Positions 33,317 to 42,477 of a DNA stretch of 64,000 nucleotides are shown here, piece after piece. Source of the stretch: Acinetobacter sp. ANC 4862 (lineage in GTDB: Bacteria > Pseudomonadota > Gammaproteobacteria > Pseudomonadales > Moraxellaceae). The translations under genes and the position numbers were made by a program. The stretch spans positions 56,842 to 120,841 of the forward strand of contig NZ_SJXH01000006.1 of assembly GCF_004336635.1 (NCBI RefSeq), read 5' to 3'. Numbering within the stretch: the first letter of the stretch is position 1; every line of letters starts with the position of its first letter. The notes under the pieces are model-generated. The model did not search any database, had not been told where the DNA came from, and was given only the letters and a program-made list of their open reading frames with translations.

Positions 33317-34411
33317 TTACTTCTTGAATGGAAAAGCATATTTAACGATACGTTTAAGCACACTGCCATACTGTTTAACCAAGCTGGCGTTATTGTAATT
33401 TAAACCATATTTTTCACAAACTGCCTGAACTTTAGGCGCCATTTTACGATAACGGCGCGCCGGAATATCCGGATATAAGTGATGCTCGATTTGATGACTT
33501 AAGTGACCTGTCAAAATATGGAATGCTTCTGAACCTGTCAAGTTTGATGAGCCACGAATCTGGCGCATATACCAATGACCGCGACTTTCATTTTCCAGTA
33601 CCGATTTCGGGAACACTTCCACATCTTTAGTAAAATGACCACAGAAAATAATACTGAATGTCCAGATGTTACGGATACCATTCGCCACCAGGTTACCTGT
33701 AAATACAGGTAAAGCTGCTGGACCGGCAATCAACGGGAAGAATACATAATCTTTAAACAATTGCTTGCCAATTTTTTTCTGCATGGGTTGCCATTCTTTC
33801 TTGGCCTGTTCCTTAGATTTACGTCCTTTCCAAACCTTACCAATTTCAAGATTCTGGATGGCTACGCCCCACTGGAACAGCAGGCAAAATGGAATGCTAT
33901 AAATTGGCTGCAATAAATAACCCGGCTTCCAGCGCTGCTCAGGAAACAGACGAAGTAAACCATAACCGATATCATCATCCATCCCTTTAATATTGGTATA
34001 GGTATGGTGCTTATAGTTATGGGTTTGGCGCCAGTTATCTGCTGTCCCGACAATATCCCACTCAAACGTTGGACCATAGAATTTAGGATCATTCATCCAG
34101 TCATATTGACCATGCATGACATTATGCCCCAGCTCCATATTTTCCATGATTTTGGCAAAGCCCAGTAAACCGGTACCTAATACCCATGCTGGCGGGAACC
34201 AGCCTGCAAATAAACAGGCACGTCCGGCAATGGAAGCATAACGGATGGTTGAATAAACTCGGCGGATATATTCCGCATCCTTTTCGCCGATATCATCAAG
34301 CACTTCTTGTTTAATCGCATCCAGTTCACGAGCCAAATCATCTAATTGAGATTGTGTGAGCTCACCATTTTTCGGATTTTTAAAATATTCTATTTTAACA
34401 GGCATATTCAT
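33317..34411 (-). CDS. desB: membrane fatty acid desaturase, DesB-like (acyl-CoA delta-9 type)
   Basis: The 364-residue integral membrane di-iron enzyme has three histidine boxes: HNVMH (96-100), HNYKHH (131-136) and HQIEHH (about 313-318). Hydrophobic stretches lie at ~60-90 and ~220-260. It should introduce a double bond into saturated acyl-CoA with O2 and electrons from the adjacent ferredoxin-reductase-like protein. The gene order desB-desC with divergent tetR is the same as in the P. aeruginosa desT-desCB locus (PA4888-PA4890), where DesT represses desCB. The ATG is 15 bases from the desC stop. Confidence 0.85.
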   Translation of the reverse strand: MNMPVKIEYFKNPKNGELTQSQLDDLARELDAIKQEVLDDIGEKDAEYIRRVYSTIRYASIAGRACLFAGWFPPAWVLGTGLLGFAKIMENMELGHNVMHGQYDWMNDPKFYGPTFEWDIVGTADNWRQTHNYKHHTYTNIKGMDDDIGYGLLRLFPEQRWKPGYLLQPIYSIPFCLLFQWGVAIQNLEIGKVWKGRKSKEQAKKEWQPMQKKIGKQLFKDYVFFPLIAGPAALPVFTGNLVANGIRNIWTFSIIFCGHFTKDVEVFPKSVLENESRGHWYMRQIRGSSNLTGSEAFHILTGHLSHQIEHHLYPDIPARRYRKMAPKVQAVCEKYGLNYNNASLVKQYGSVLKRIVKYAFPFKK

Positions 34412-34425
34412 GATATTTATCTCAC

Positions 34426-35496
34426 TTATAAATCAATGACAAGGTCAGACTGTGCTGAATTGACACAGATTTTTAATAAATTACCAGGTTCGGAGTTTTG
34501 ACTACCATTCACTAGATCTTTAGTTGAACCTTCAACTTTATTACACACACATTTATGACAAATGCCCATGCGACAACCATGAGTAGGTTTAATATTTTGT
34601 TGTTCCAGACTGCTCAGAATAGACTGACCTTTAGGGATGACCAGTACTTTATTGGATTTCAATAAGGTTATGTTAACAAAGCCAATATCCGAATTTTCAA
34701 CCGGGGTCATACTGAAAGCTTCACTTTTGAAACTCTGTGCATTTGCAAACAGCTGTTCCGCCTGTGCAACAAATCCGGATGGACCGCAAGCATACACCAG
34801 ACTATTTTCAATATTATTCACCAAAGCCAAATGGTCCTGGTTTAAGCGTTTGCCCGCATCTTCTTCCTGAGTATAAAAAACCTGAAAAGAAAAATTCGGA
34901 TATTGTTCAGCCAGTTGTTCAAAACGTGCTTTAAAAGCAACATCAGCATATTGCTTAACCCAATACAACAGCTGGATTGGTGCTTGAGTCATGCGATCTG
35001 TTTTAGAGAGTGCTTTGAGTAAACTTAGCATTGGGGTAATACCACTACCCGCCGCAAGCAATATCATCGGTTGAGCCTGCTCTGGTAACAGCATGTCCCC
35101 ATAAGGCTGACCAAATTCAAGAATATCGCCAACTTGAGCATGTTCAACCAGCCAGGAGCTGACTTTGCCCTGATCAACTTTTTTAACTGTTAATAAGACA
35201 TGTTGAGTATCAAGCTGCGTCAGACTATAGCTACGCTCATAGCGAACACCGTTGACTTCCACAAAAACCGGATGGTGCTGCCCTGCTTGCCCCATTTTAA
35301 AATGACGGTTCACCTGAATGGTTAAACTCATCATATTTTGCGCAGAATTTTCTTTTTGGACAATTTTACCCAAGGCCTGATTGACTGACCAAAGGGGATT
35401 GATTTTTTGCAACCAGAAATCAGCTGCGTACTGGTCAATAACGCTTTCAGCCAGTGAACTTAGGGGAGATTTTTTCATTTTTTCTACAACATGCAT
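34426..35496 (-). CDS. desC: ferredoxin-reductase partner of the desaturase, DesC-like
   Basis: This 356-residue three-domain electron carrier has an FAD-binding barrel with RYERSYSLTQ (about 90-105), an NAD(P)-binding domain with LLAAGSGITPMLSLL, and YACGPSGFV. A C-terminal plant-type 2Fe-2S domain carries GCRMGICHKCVC plus a distal Cys in KICVNS. It should pass electrons from NAD(P)H to the DesB di-iron centre. It is the first gene of desC-desB, reading away from the TetR gene. The ATG at 35494-35496 (MHVVEKM) was taken; a further in-frame start at 35508 is possible. Confidence 0.85.
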   Translation of the reverse strand: MHVVEKMKKSPLSSLAESVIDQYAADFWLQKINPLWSVNQALGKIVQKENSAQNMMSLTIQVNRHFKMGQAGQHHPVFVEVNGVRYERSYSLTQLDTQHVLLTVKKVDQGKVSSWLVEHAQVGDILEFGQPYGDMLLPEQAQPMILLAAGSGITPMLSLLKALSKTDRMTQAPIQLLYWVKQYADVAFKARFEQLAEQYPNFSFQVFYTQEEDAGKRLNQDHLALVNNIENSLVYACGPSGFVAQAEQLFANAQSFKSEAFSMTPVENSDIGFVNITLLKSNKVLVIPKGQSILSSLEQQNIKPTHGCRMGICHKCVCNKVEGSTKDLVNGSQNSEPGNLLKICVNSAQSDLVIDL

Positions 35497-35526
35497 AGTC
35501 AGTACCACGCGATCGATTTTTAATTA

Positions 35527-35567
35527 TTATACACATGTATATATACTTGTATATATATTTGTATTGT
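35527..35567. promoter_or_regulatory. AT palindromic cluster in desC promoter region, candidate DesT operator
   Basis: The stretch carries overlapping inverted repeats built from TATACACATGTATATA and TATACTTGTATATATA. It is 30 bases upstream of desC and 70 upstream of the TetR gene. Dyad symmetry and location suit a TetR-type operator; binding is inferred. Confidence 0.5.
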
Positions 35568-35576
35568 TTCTATTCA

Positions 35577-35606
35577 TTTCCCAAGTTGCAATGCAACCGT
35601 TATAAT
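35577..35606 (+). promoter_or_regulatory. desT promoter with an internal palindrome
   Basis: A perfect -10 hexamer TATAAT (35601-35606) lies 30 bases before the TetR start. The spacer before it contains the perfect inverted repeat GTTGCA-A-TGCAAC (35585-35597). The -35 match is weak (TTCCCA, 35577-35582). A repressor bound here would block its own promoter. Confidence 0.55.
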
Positions 35607-35635
35607 GTTTTCGTATCTCTAATCCCTTGAAAAAT

Positions 35636-36331
35636 ATGAACCCGTCTTCAATCAAAAAAAATATTGATGCTCCTGTTGATAAACAGAATGTTGTTCATGA
35701 ACCGGTAACCGTCCGTACTGTAGGACGAAAAGCAACCATTACCAAAGAAGAGCTGTTTCAAGCTGCATTGAACTTAATTGGACCGCAAAAAAGCATTTCT
35801 TCCTTGAGCCTACGTGAAGTTGCGCGTGAAGCTGGCATTGCGCCCAACAGTTTTTATCGGCATTTCAGAGATATAGATGAACTTGCGATTGAGCTGATTG
35901 ATCGTGCCGGGATTGTATTACGTCAAATTTTGCACCAAGCGCGCTTAAAGGCCTCCAAACAAAACAGTATTATTCGAAGTTCAGTTGAAATTTTTATTGA
36001 GCAGTTAGATGCCGATGAAGGAAATTTAAGCTTATTGCTTCGTGAAGCCTATACCGGTTCTGCTTCATACAAATTAGCAGTAGAGCGTCAATTAAATTAT
36101 TTCCAGCAAGAACTACAAGAAGATCTCATTCGCTTAGAACGTCTGAATCACAGTAAATTGTTTCATCCTGACATTGTTGCAAAAGCGATTACCCAATTGG
36201 TGTTTAATATGGGTGCGACAGTGATTGATATGCCTATGATTGAACGCAAAGAAATTGCAGAACAAACCATGATTATGATTCGCATGCTTTTAGAAGGTGC
36301 ACGTCATTTGGATGAAGCGAAAATTCGCTAA
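35636..36331 (+). CDS. desT: TetR-family regulator of unsaturated fatty acid genes, DesT/FabR-like
   Basis: The 231-residue regulator has an N-terminal helix-turn-helix (TITKEELFQAALNLIG, SLSLREVAREAGIAPNSFYRHF split as SLREVAREAGIAP and NSFYRHF; about residues 40-90). It has the FabR-like body LSLLLREAYTGS and a ligand-binding helical domain. FabR and DesT sense the ratio of saturated to unsaturated acyl-CoA and repress desaturation or unsaturated-fatty-acid genes. The divergent placement to desC-desB matches DesT of P. aeruginosa. A ~30-residue polar N-terminal extension precedes the HTH. Start at ATG 35636, 30 bases from a TATAAT box. Confidence 0.85.
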   Translation: MNPSSIKKNIDAPVDKQNVVHEPVTVRTVGRKATITKEELFQAALNLIGPQKSISSLSLREVAREAGIAPNSFYRHFRDIDELAIELIDRAGIVLRQILHQARLKASKQNSIIRSSVEIFIEQLDADEGNLSLLLREAYTGSASYKLAVERQLNYFQQELQEDLIRLERLNHSKLFHPDIVAKAITQLVFNMGATVIDMPMIERKEIAEQTMIMIRMLLEGARHLDEAKIR

Positions 36332-36383
36332 TGCTCAAATATTTAAGGATTCAATCCTGACATATTGAATCCTTCCTCTATCT

Positions 36384-37211
36384 TTAAATGCTTTTCTGTT
36401 GAGCAATAATATATTTAACCAGTTCAGCGGTTTTTTCAGGCTGTTCCAATGGGAACATATGCCCGCCTTGCATCAAGCTATAATCAATCTGATAGGTCTT
36501 TTGCATCCCTTGCGGAAAACCTTGCTTGTAAAATGGACTATTCTGCGCACTAATTAAATGCACAGGCACAGCCGGTGCTTTCCTCGGCGTACGCCACCAC
36601 CATGCAGGCACCGTTCTAAAAATTTCGGCTTCAATACTTTTGGGCACTGCCAAAGTTAAGCCTCCACGTTGAATATCTGGTTGCAAACCACAGGCTAAAA
36701 AATCCTGAAAACAGCTTTGATCAAAATGTTTAAATAACGGGTTATGCCGCATGGAAGCATAGGCTTGCTCATGATTTTCCCAGTGATCGGTTCGATTCAG
36801 GGTGATGCCTGCCGGGGTCAATTGATCGATTGCTTTGAGTTTTAATTTTTTTGCAATTTCAAACATGGGGGACTTCGAACCAATCACAAACGGTGGATCC
36901 ATAATCACCAATTGTGAAAATAAATCAGGACGCTTATAGGCACTCATGAGCGTGAGTAATGAACCAAAAGAATGCCCCAGACCTATGACCTTTCTTCCAT
37001 GAAATTTCTGTTCAATATCATCAATAATTTGATCGACTAAATAACGCCAGTCATGAGTTATGGGATATTGCGGATTCAGTCCAATCATCGGAATGGACCT
37101 CAAATCAAATTCATCTTCAAAGCAAGTGAAAAACTTTTGATAACTTGGCGCAGGAATTCCATTGGCATGGGTAAAATGAATCGCAGTCTTTTTAAATGAT
37201 AAATCCTTCAT
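36384..37211 (-). CDS. alpha/beta hydrolase
   Basis: This 275-residue alpha/beta-hydrolase fold protein has the nucleophile elbow GLGHSFGSL (Ser of GHSFG near residue 81). HTHANGIPAPSYQKFF near the N-terminus provides the oxyanion HAN-type segment, and there is a C-terminal catalytic histidine in MQGGHMFPLEQPE. The mid-region tryptophan-rich AWWWRTPRKAP may form a lid. The substrate is unknown (esterase or lipase-like). It stands alone between the TetR gene and the PAAR gene, convergent with the former. Confidence 0.78.
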   Translation of the reverse strand: MKDLSFKKTAIHFTHANGIPAPSYQKFFTCFEDEFDLRSIPMIGLNPQYPITHDWRYLVDQIIDDIEQKFHGRKVIGLGHSFGSLLTLMSAYKRPDLFSQLVIMDPPFVIGSKSPMFEIAKKLKLKAIDQLTPAGITLNRTDHWENHEQAYASMRHNPLFKHFDQSCFQDFLACGLQPDIQRGGLTLAVPKSIEAEIFRTVPAWWWRTPRKAPAVPVHLISAQNSPFYKQGFPQGMQKTYQIDYSLMQGGHMFPLEQPEKTAELVKYIIAQQKSI

Positions 37212-37357
37212 ATCGCTCTGCTCTTCCCTGATTAAACCTATTCATGTGCTGATAGCTTAAGGAAAAGCCTGCTTGATTCAAATCACTAAATCATGGATAA
37301 GCTGACTTCTAAGTCAGTCTTTCTTTCCATCAAAAATATTTTTTAACGCGCTCACGC

Positions 37358-37624
37358 TTACTTCTTTGAAACAACTAAAGCCTGATTACCTAAAAAAGTT
37401 GCGCCACACGTCGTTTTATCTCCGGCAATAACAATCCCTCTTCCTTGCACTACGCTTGATTGATCTGCTGCAATTGCAGACACCACAGCCTGGCATTTAG
37501 GGCAGTAATGTTTCATTCCATGCAAATGCACTGCAATTCCATTAATGATAAATGTTTTTTCGCATTCTGAGACAATGCCGCCATGTGAGGTTAAAGAACC
37601 CATGGTCACTAAAGATTTAGCCAT
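37358..37624 (-). CDS. PAAR domain protein
   Basis: The 88-residue protein begins MAKSLVTMGSLTSHGGIVSE and ends with GDKTTCGATFLGNQALVVSKK (in part), matching PAAR repeats with the conserved HGG and DKTTCGA segments. The Cys/His residues (HGMKHYCPKC) could bind metal. PAAR proteins cap the VgrG spike of type VI secretion systems and may carry effectors; this one is a bare PAAR without an effector extension. No vgrG or other T6SS gene lies in the window. The ATG at 37624 is adjacent to another at 37627; no strong ribosome site is visible. Confidence 0.75.
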   Translation of the reverse strand: MAKSLVTMGSLTSHGGIVSECEKTFIINGIAVHLHGMKHYCPKCQAVVSAIAADQSSVVQGRGIVIAGDKTTCGATFLGNQALVVSKK

Positions 37625-37736
37625 CATTATTCTAATTTGATTTATAAAATTTATGCGCCATTTTAACATGAGATTACTTCTAGGCTTTATATCTTCCATT
37701 GTTCACACAAATCAGACTTAGAGAATTTTAAGCAAT

Positions 37737-37761
37737 AAAAAAGCACCCTAAGGTGCTTTTA
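37737..37761 (-). terminator. rapA terminator
   Basis: AAAAGCACC and GGTGCTTTTTT form a compact hairpin just beyond the rapA stop (37776), with a T-run on the minus strand. Confidence 0.85.
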
Positions 37762-37775
37762 AATCAGTGTTAAGA

Positions 37776-40613
37776 TTATGGTTTAACCACAACCAACACC
37801 TGAATCGCTTCTGGTGTTACAGATAAACCATCAAGCAAGCTAATGCCTTCCGATTGAAATTTTTGCAGGCGTGCAATTTCATCTTCACGAATACTTGGAT
37901 TAAATTGCTTCAAGTAAGTTAAACGATCAATTTCATATTGCCATTTATTACCATACACTTCTTTGGCTTGTTGCTTGAAGTTAGGTAATGCTGTTTTAGC
38001 AATATCAAGTGCCTGTGCATAACGTTGTTCAATCACATCACGGCGTGCTTTCACTACCTGACGGCAGCTATTACTATCTAAATGATGCAAATACGGTTTT
38101 AAGATACTTGGATCAATCTTGGCAGACAAGTCCTGACCGGTTTCACTGAGCAATACGCGAATCAACTGTTGAGGCAAACTTGAAGGCAGGTTCAATGCTT
38201 TCGGTGCAATGACATCCACTTTAAACCACACTTCTAACAACAAAGAACCCTGTTTAAGTGCATTCGATTTTAACAGTGCAACATTGGTACTACCAAATGA
38301 CTGGGTATTAATCATTTCCATCACACTTTCAGTGAATGGATGTTCAAGAGTTAAATACTGTGCATCTTCACGAACTTGTGCCTGATCGCGATAGAAAGTC
38401 GCAGTCATGCCTTCTTCATCCAAAGACAAACCTTGCACTTGCATTTGATCTGTTGGCTTGATGATCACGGTACCATTGCTTTGCTCATCAAAATCGATAT
38501 TTGTCGATGCCATGAAGCGCTTCATAAACATTGGCAAAGTGGTGTTGTCATCATAGTCTTCAAGCGCTTGAACAATTTCTTGCGCCACGATTGGACGACA
38601 TGAGTTGTATTCAAGCAAGCGGTCACGACCTTCCTGTAATTCGGCTTCTAAAGCTTCACGCTGAACACTAACTTCTTCAAGCAAATCTTCAAACTGTTGA
38701 CCCAAATCGGACAATAAACAGCCTTTTAATTTAGCAATGAAGTTTTCTTGCAAGGTTTGCGCAGTTGGTGAAATATTACTGAAGATATTTAAACCTTCGT
38801 TATACCAACGGAACATACGCTCTTGCGCTGTACCAGCTAAATAAGGCACATGAATTTGAATACGGTTTTCTTGACCAATACGATCCAAACGACCAATACG
38901 TTGTTCTAGAATATCTGGGTTTGCTGGCAAGTCAAAAAGGATTAAGTCAGAGGCAAACTGGAAGTTACGTCCTTCTGAGCCAATTTCAGAACAGAGTAAG
39001 ATTTGTGCACCGTAAGAATCTTCAGCGAAATAAGCCGCAGCTTGGTCACGCTCAAGCAAGCTCATACCCTCATGGAACATGGCAGTACGAATGCCTGCAT
39101 GTAAACGAAGCACACTTTCTAAAGCTTCAACCACTGGACCACTACGCGCGATCAGTAACACTTTTTTGTGTTTCAGCTGGGTACGCAGCATTTCCATCAG
39201 CCACATCACACGCGGATCATGTTCCATCCAGGCGCCATCAAGCTGTGCTTCTTCAGGCCACATTTGTTCACGTAGCTTGCCGTCTTTCGACCAGTTTGCT
39301 GGTGCAGGTAAAGCAGCAGGCTGACAGTCACGACCCGGGAAACCTTGAATGGCTTCACGGGTATTACGGAATAAAATACGACCTGTACCATGACGGTCCA
39401 ACAATTCATGAATAGCACGGAAACGCTGTTCTGGCTCATCCTGAATGCTATGCCCCAATAAACCTTCAATTGCAGCCAAATGTGCTGGTTCCAAAGGCAG
39501 ATCTGACATCAACACTTCAGCAATTTTCGCAGTGTGATGATATTGCTCTTCTTCATCCAAGAAACGGTCGAGTGAACTAAAACGCTGCGGATCAAGCAAA
39601 CGTAAACGTGCAAAATGGCTTTCTACACCCAGTTGTTCTGGTGTTGCTGTAAGCAGTAACACACCCGGAGTTTTTTCAGCAAGTTCTTCAACCAGATCGT
39701 AACGGTCGTTACCACCTTCTTCTTCGCTCCACATCAAGTGATGTGCTTCATCCACGACAAGAAGATCGAAGCCTGCTTCTAACGCTTGTTCACGTAAATC
39801 TTCATGATCGACCATCAAATCCACACTGGCAATAATGCATTGCTCAGTCAGGAATGGATTTAAATCTGGATCGTGTTCTTTAATCGATGCAGTACGGGTT
39901 AAATCAAATAACGAGAACTGTAGATTAAAACGGCGGCGCATCTCAATCATCCACTGATATTGCAGTGAATCTGGAACTAAAATCAGGATACGTTCAGAAC
40001 GACCGGTTTTAAGCTGCTGATGAATGATCAAGCCTGCTTCAATGGTTTTACCCAAGCCTACTTCATCGGCAAGTAAAACACGCGGCGCAAAACGCTGACC
40101 AACTTCATGGGCAATATACAATTGATGTGGAATCAGTCCCACACGCGCACCTACCATGCCGCGTAATGGACTAGATTTCATATTGGCTTGCATCATCAAG
40201 GCTTCAATACGAAGGTCATACCATTCTTTATAATCCACCTGGCTGGCAAGCAAACGGTCCAGCGGTTTTGAAAGCTGAATATGTGCACCAACACGGGTTT
40301 CATTTAAAGCTTTACGTTCTTCAGTACCATCTTCCAGGGTACGGATCACGTTATAACGCACTACGCCATGACGGTCTTCAAAAGACTCAACCAGCCACTT
40401 GGTGCCTTCCTGATCCTGCAATTCATCTTTAATGTTAAAAACAATACGCGATAAAGGTGCATTGTTACGTGCGTAAACACGTGTTTCATCACTCTTCGGG
40501 AATAAGATGCTAACCGATCGTTCATCTACATCAATGAGAACCCCTAATCCAAGCTCTGTTTCTGTATCTGATAACCAACGCTGACCAATAGCAAACTGAT
40601 GCAATTTTTCCAC
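37776..40613 (-). CDS. rapA: RNA polymerase-associated Swi2/Snf2 ATPase RapA
   Basis: This ~945-residue protein aligns with E. coli RapA (968) throughout. The N-terminal Tudor-like region includes GQRWLSDTETELGLG, then IPHQLYIAHEVG, Walker A LLADEVGLGKTIEAG, DEAHH, TATPEQLG, LLCSEIGSEGRNFQFAS and QRIGRLDRIGQ. RapA binds RNA polymerase core and promotes its recycling using ATP. The start is ambiguous: GTG at 40613, or the TTG nine bases later, which has AAAGGTGG upstream and gives MHQFAIGQRW, closer to the E. coli N-terminus. The neighbouring rluA-type gene is also adjacent in E. coli. Confidence 0.95.
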   Translation of the reverse strand: MEKLHQFAIGQRWLSDTETELGLGVLIDVDERSVSILFPKSDETRVYARNNAPLSRIVFNIKDELQDQEGTKWLVESFEDRHGVVRYNVIRTLEDGTEERKALNETRVGAHIQLSKPLDRLLASQVDYKEWYDLRIEALMMQANMKSSPLRGMVGARVGLIPHQLYIAHEVGQRFAPRVLLADEVGLGKTIEAGLIIHQQLKTGRSERILILVPDSLQYQWMIEMRRRFNLQFSLFDLTRTASIKEHDPDLNPFLTEQCIIASVDLMVDHEDLREQALEAGFDLLVVDEAHHLMWSEEEGGNDRYDLVEELAEKTPGVLLLTATPEQLGVESHFARLRLLDPQRFSSLDRFLDEEEQYHHTAKIAEVLMSDLPLEPAHLAAIEGLLGHSIQDEPEQRFRAIHELLDRHGTGRILFRNTREAIQGFPGRDCQPAALPAPANWSKDGKLREQMWPEEAQLDGAWMEHDPRVMWLMEMLRTQLKHKKVLLIARSGPVVEALESVLRLHAGIRTAMFHEGMSLLERDQAAAYFAEDSYGAQILLCSEIGSEGRNFQFASDLILFDLPANPDILEQRIGRLDRIGQENRIQIHVPYLAGTAQERMFRWYNEGLNIFSNISPTAQTLQENFIAKLKGCLLSDLGQQFEDLLEEVSVQREALEAELQEGRDRLLEYNSCRPIVAQEIVQALEDYDDNTTLPMFMKRFMASTNIDFDEQSNGTVIIKPTDQMQVQGLSLDEEGMTATFYRDQAQVREDAQYLTLEHPFTESVMEMINTQSFGSTNVALLKSNALKQGSLLLEVWFKVDVIAPKALNLPSSLPQQLIRVLLSETGQDLSAKIDPSILKPYLHHLDSNSCRQVVKARRDVIEQRYAQALDIAKTALPNFKQQAKEVYGNKWQYEIDRLTYLKQFNPSIREDEIARLQKFQSEGISLLDGLSVTPEAIQVLVVVKP

Positions 40614-40652
40614 CTTTATCTAAAAATGAGGAGACTTATTTTTAAACTCAAA

Positions 40653-40683
40653 ACCTGTTTAGTATTTGAGCAAGAAAACAGGT
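40653..40683. promoter_or_regulatory. inverted repeat between rluA and rapA
   Basis: ACCTGTTT and AAACAGGT are perfect 8-bp arms with a 15-base loop, 40 bases upstream of rapA. It may attenuate read-through from rluA or be a regulator site; the T-run after it on the minus strand is four bases. Confidence 0.4.
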
Positions 40684-40757
40684 CTTTAAGCAATATATTT
40701 TGACATAAAGCCCACTAAAAAGTGCGCAAAATCGATGACGATTAAAAAGTTTTTACC

Positions 40758-41402
40758 TTAAAAAGGAACAGGATAATAAAACTCCACACGTTCCTCTGTT
40801 TGAGGATGGTAAAAACTCAAGTGTTCAGCATGCAAGCACAGTCGAGGAATCAACTGTTGCTGCTCTGGTGTTGCATATAACGTATCACCGACAATCGGAT
40901 GACCAAGATACTGCATATGTACACGAAGCTGATGTGAACGACCTGTAACGGGAGTAAGTTTGACACGCGTCACCGTCTGCCCTTGAATTTCAAAATGTTC
41001 GATGGCTTGCCAATGCGTGAGTGCAGGCTTGTTGTGATCTGGAGCGGCAATATGTAAAGGCGGATGTTCAGGATCGTAAATCACTGGGACATCAACCGTG
41101 CCTTCGCCTTCAAGATGTCCGGCAACAACTGCCTGATAGGTTTTTTCTGTTTGGCGTTCTTGAAACTGACGGGAAATGGTTTTTTGTCCCCATTTGGTCA
41201 GACCAAACACCAGGATACCTGAAGTATCACGATCCAGACGATGAATCAGTAAGGTTTTGGGTTCTATTTTTAATAATCTGTTGATCACGCAATCTTGTAA
41301 ATCTTCAGTTTTACCGGGAACGGTGAGTACACCTGCAGGTTTATGGATCACCATAAAATCTTCGTCACAATGTATCAGGTGTTCGGTTAGAAAATTACTC
41401 AA
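40758..41402 (-). CDS. rluA: RluA-family pseudouridine synthase
   Basis: The 214-residue enzyme has HKPAGVLTVPG, the catalytic motif HRLDRDTSG (54-62, Asp57 nucleophile), TGRSHQLRVHM and HPIVGDTLYA, with no S4 domain. That matches RluA, the dual-specificity enzyme for 23S rRNA U746 and tRNA U32. Only a TTG at 41400-41402 offers a start that keeps the full N-terminus, because a stop codon lies two codons upstream; GGGAT precedes it. It is upstream of rapA on the same strand, the same neighbourhood as in enterobacteria. Confidence 0.85.
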   Translation of the reverse strand: MSNFLTEHLIHCDEDFMVIHKPAGVLTVPGKTEDLQDCVINRLLKIEPKTLLIHRLDRDTSGILVFGLTKWGQKTISRQFQERQTEKTYQAVVAGHLEGEGTVDVPVIYDPEHPPLHIAAPDHNKPALTHWQAIEHFEIQGQTVTRVKLTPVTGRSHQLRVHMQYLGHPIVGDTLYATPEQQQLIPRLCLHAEHLSFYHPQTEERVEFYYPVPF

Positions 41403-41531
41403 TGTTCAATCCCAGGCTGATCGCGAAAACAAGCCGGCAATGATAGAAAGCTTGGCGCAGAATTACAATGCGCAATACTACAATTGGCGACGGATTTTCC
41501 GATTTTGCTCAAAAATTATTTCAATCTCGCG

Positions 41532-42242
41532 TTATGAATGTGCTGATTGCAATATAAAACCCACCAAATCATGCAAAGAAGCATGTTCTACAACATCTTC
41601 ATAACCTACATTTGCACCATGCACGCGCCAAACACCCACCAAAGTCACAATGGCGATAGAATCCAAACCATATTGTTTCAAATCGACATAAGGATCAATT
41701 TCAAGTGCATCCATGTTCAACTGCTCTGCAACGGCAAGCATAATCCCCTTGGTTGAAAGCACATAATTTGACGGCGCACTTAAATCCCATAGCCGAGCCA
41801 AACTATAGCTATTCATGTGGTGCAAACCTTGTGCCGAGATATTTTCTATCCACTGGATATGCTGATCGTGATTCGACAATAAAATTGCATCATCAACCAC
41901 ACAAATATGTTCAGTCACACTTTGTAAATGCGGCAATATCTGCTTGAGCATCGGACTCACCTGTCCTGCAAATATCATTTGTGGATTCGATGATGCATAT
42001 TCCCCAAGTTGCTGCATACCTTGCATCAAGTCATCACCATACAAATCAACAATCGGAATGTCTAATGCTTTGGCTTTATTGCTGATCTGGATCAGATTTG
42101 CCATCAGGTCTGTATCTTGAATCGCTGCCTGCATCCGCAAATTTTGCAATCCGACAAGTACCAATACTGAATTTGCAGCAGCAAGTTGCCATTTGGCTTG
42201 GGAGGGTGCAAGTTGAATTTTCTTGGGCATTGGGTACAGCAT
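41532..42242 (-). CDS. degenerate isochorismatase fold fused to an acyl/peptidyl carrier domain
   Basis: This 236-residue protein has two parts. Residues ~22-165 resemble the isochorismatase-like fold (SVLVLVGLQNLRM, KALDIPIVDLYG), but Gly31 sits where the catalytic Asp of the I-D-x-Q motif is expected and no catalytic Cys motif is seen. Residues ~175-236 form a carrier domain with YGLDSIAIVTLVGVWR, Ser195 being the phosphopantetheine site. The layout is that of EntB (isochorismatase-aryl carrier protein) at a shorter length. No siderophore or NRPS genes are near. The carrier may serve a distant pathway, or the whole may be an orphan scaffold. Confidence 0.65.
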   Translation of the reverse strand: MLYPMPKKIQLAPSQAKWQLAAANSVLVLVGLQNLRMQAAIQDTDLMANLIQISNKAKALDIPIVDLYGDDLMQGMQQLGEYASSNPQMIFAGQVSPMLKQILPHLQSVTEHICVVDDAILLSNHDQHIQWIENISAQGLHHMNSYSLARLWDLSAPSNYVLSTKGIMLAVAEQLNMDALEIDPYVDLKQYGLDSIAIVTLVGVWRVHGANVGYEDVVEHASLHDLVGFILQSAHS

Positions 42243-42477
42243 GGGAGACTCTTAGAAATAAAGGAACAGATACAACTTACTTGCTCATATTCTAGTTCAT
42301 CTTTTATGTAGTGATACAAATGATTATAGAGTGATACATTAAAATAGTTTTTTATAACGACAATTATGTTAAATAGAATATTATGCACGACATTTAATGT
42401 CGTATCGCTTTTACTTTCCTCTTGTTATTAAAGGATAAGTTTTATAAATTTATCATTTAATTCAAGATATTATAAAA

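Noticed and set aside
38921..39415. 164-codon plus-strand frame inside rapA
   Set aside because: Shadow of the rapA coding frame; translation is low-complexity and matches nothing.
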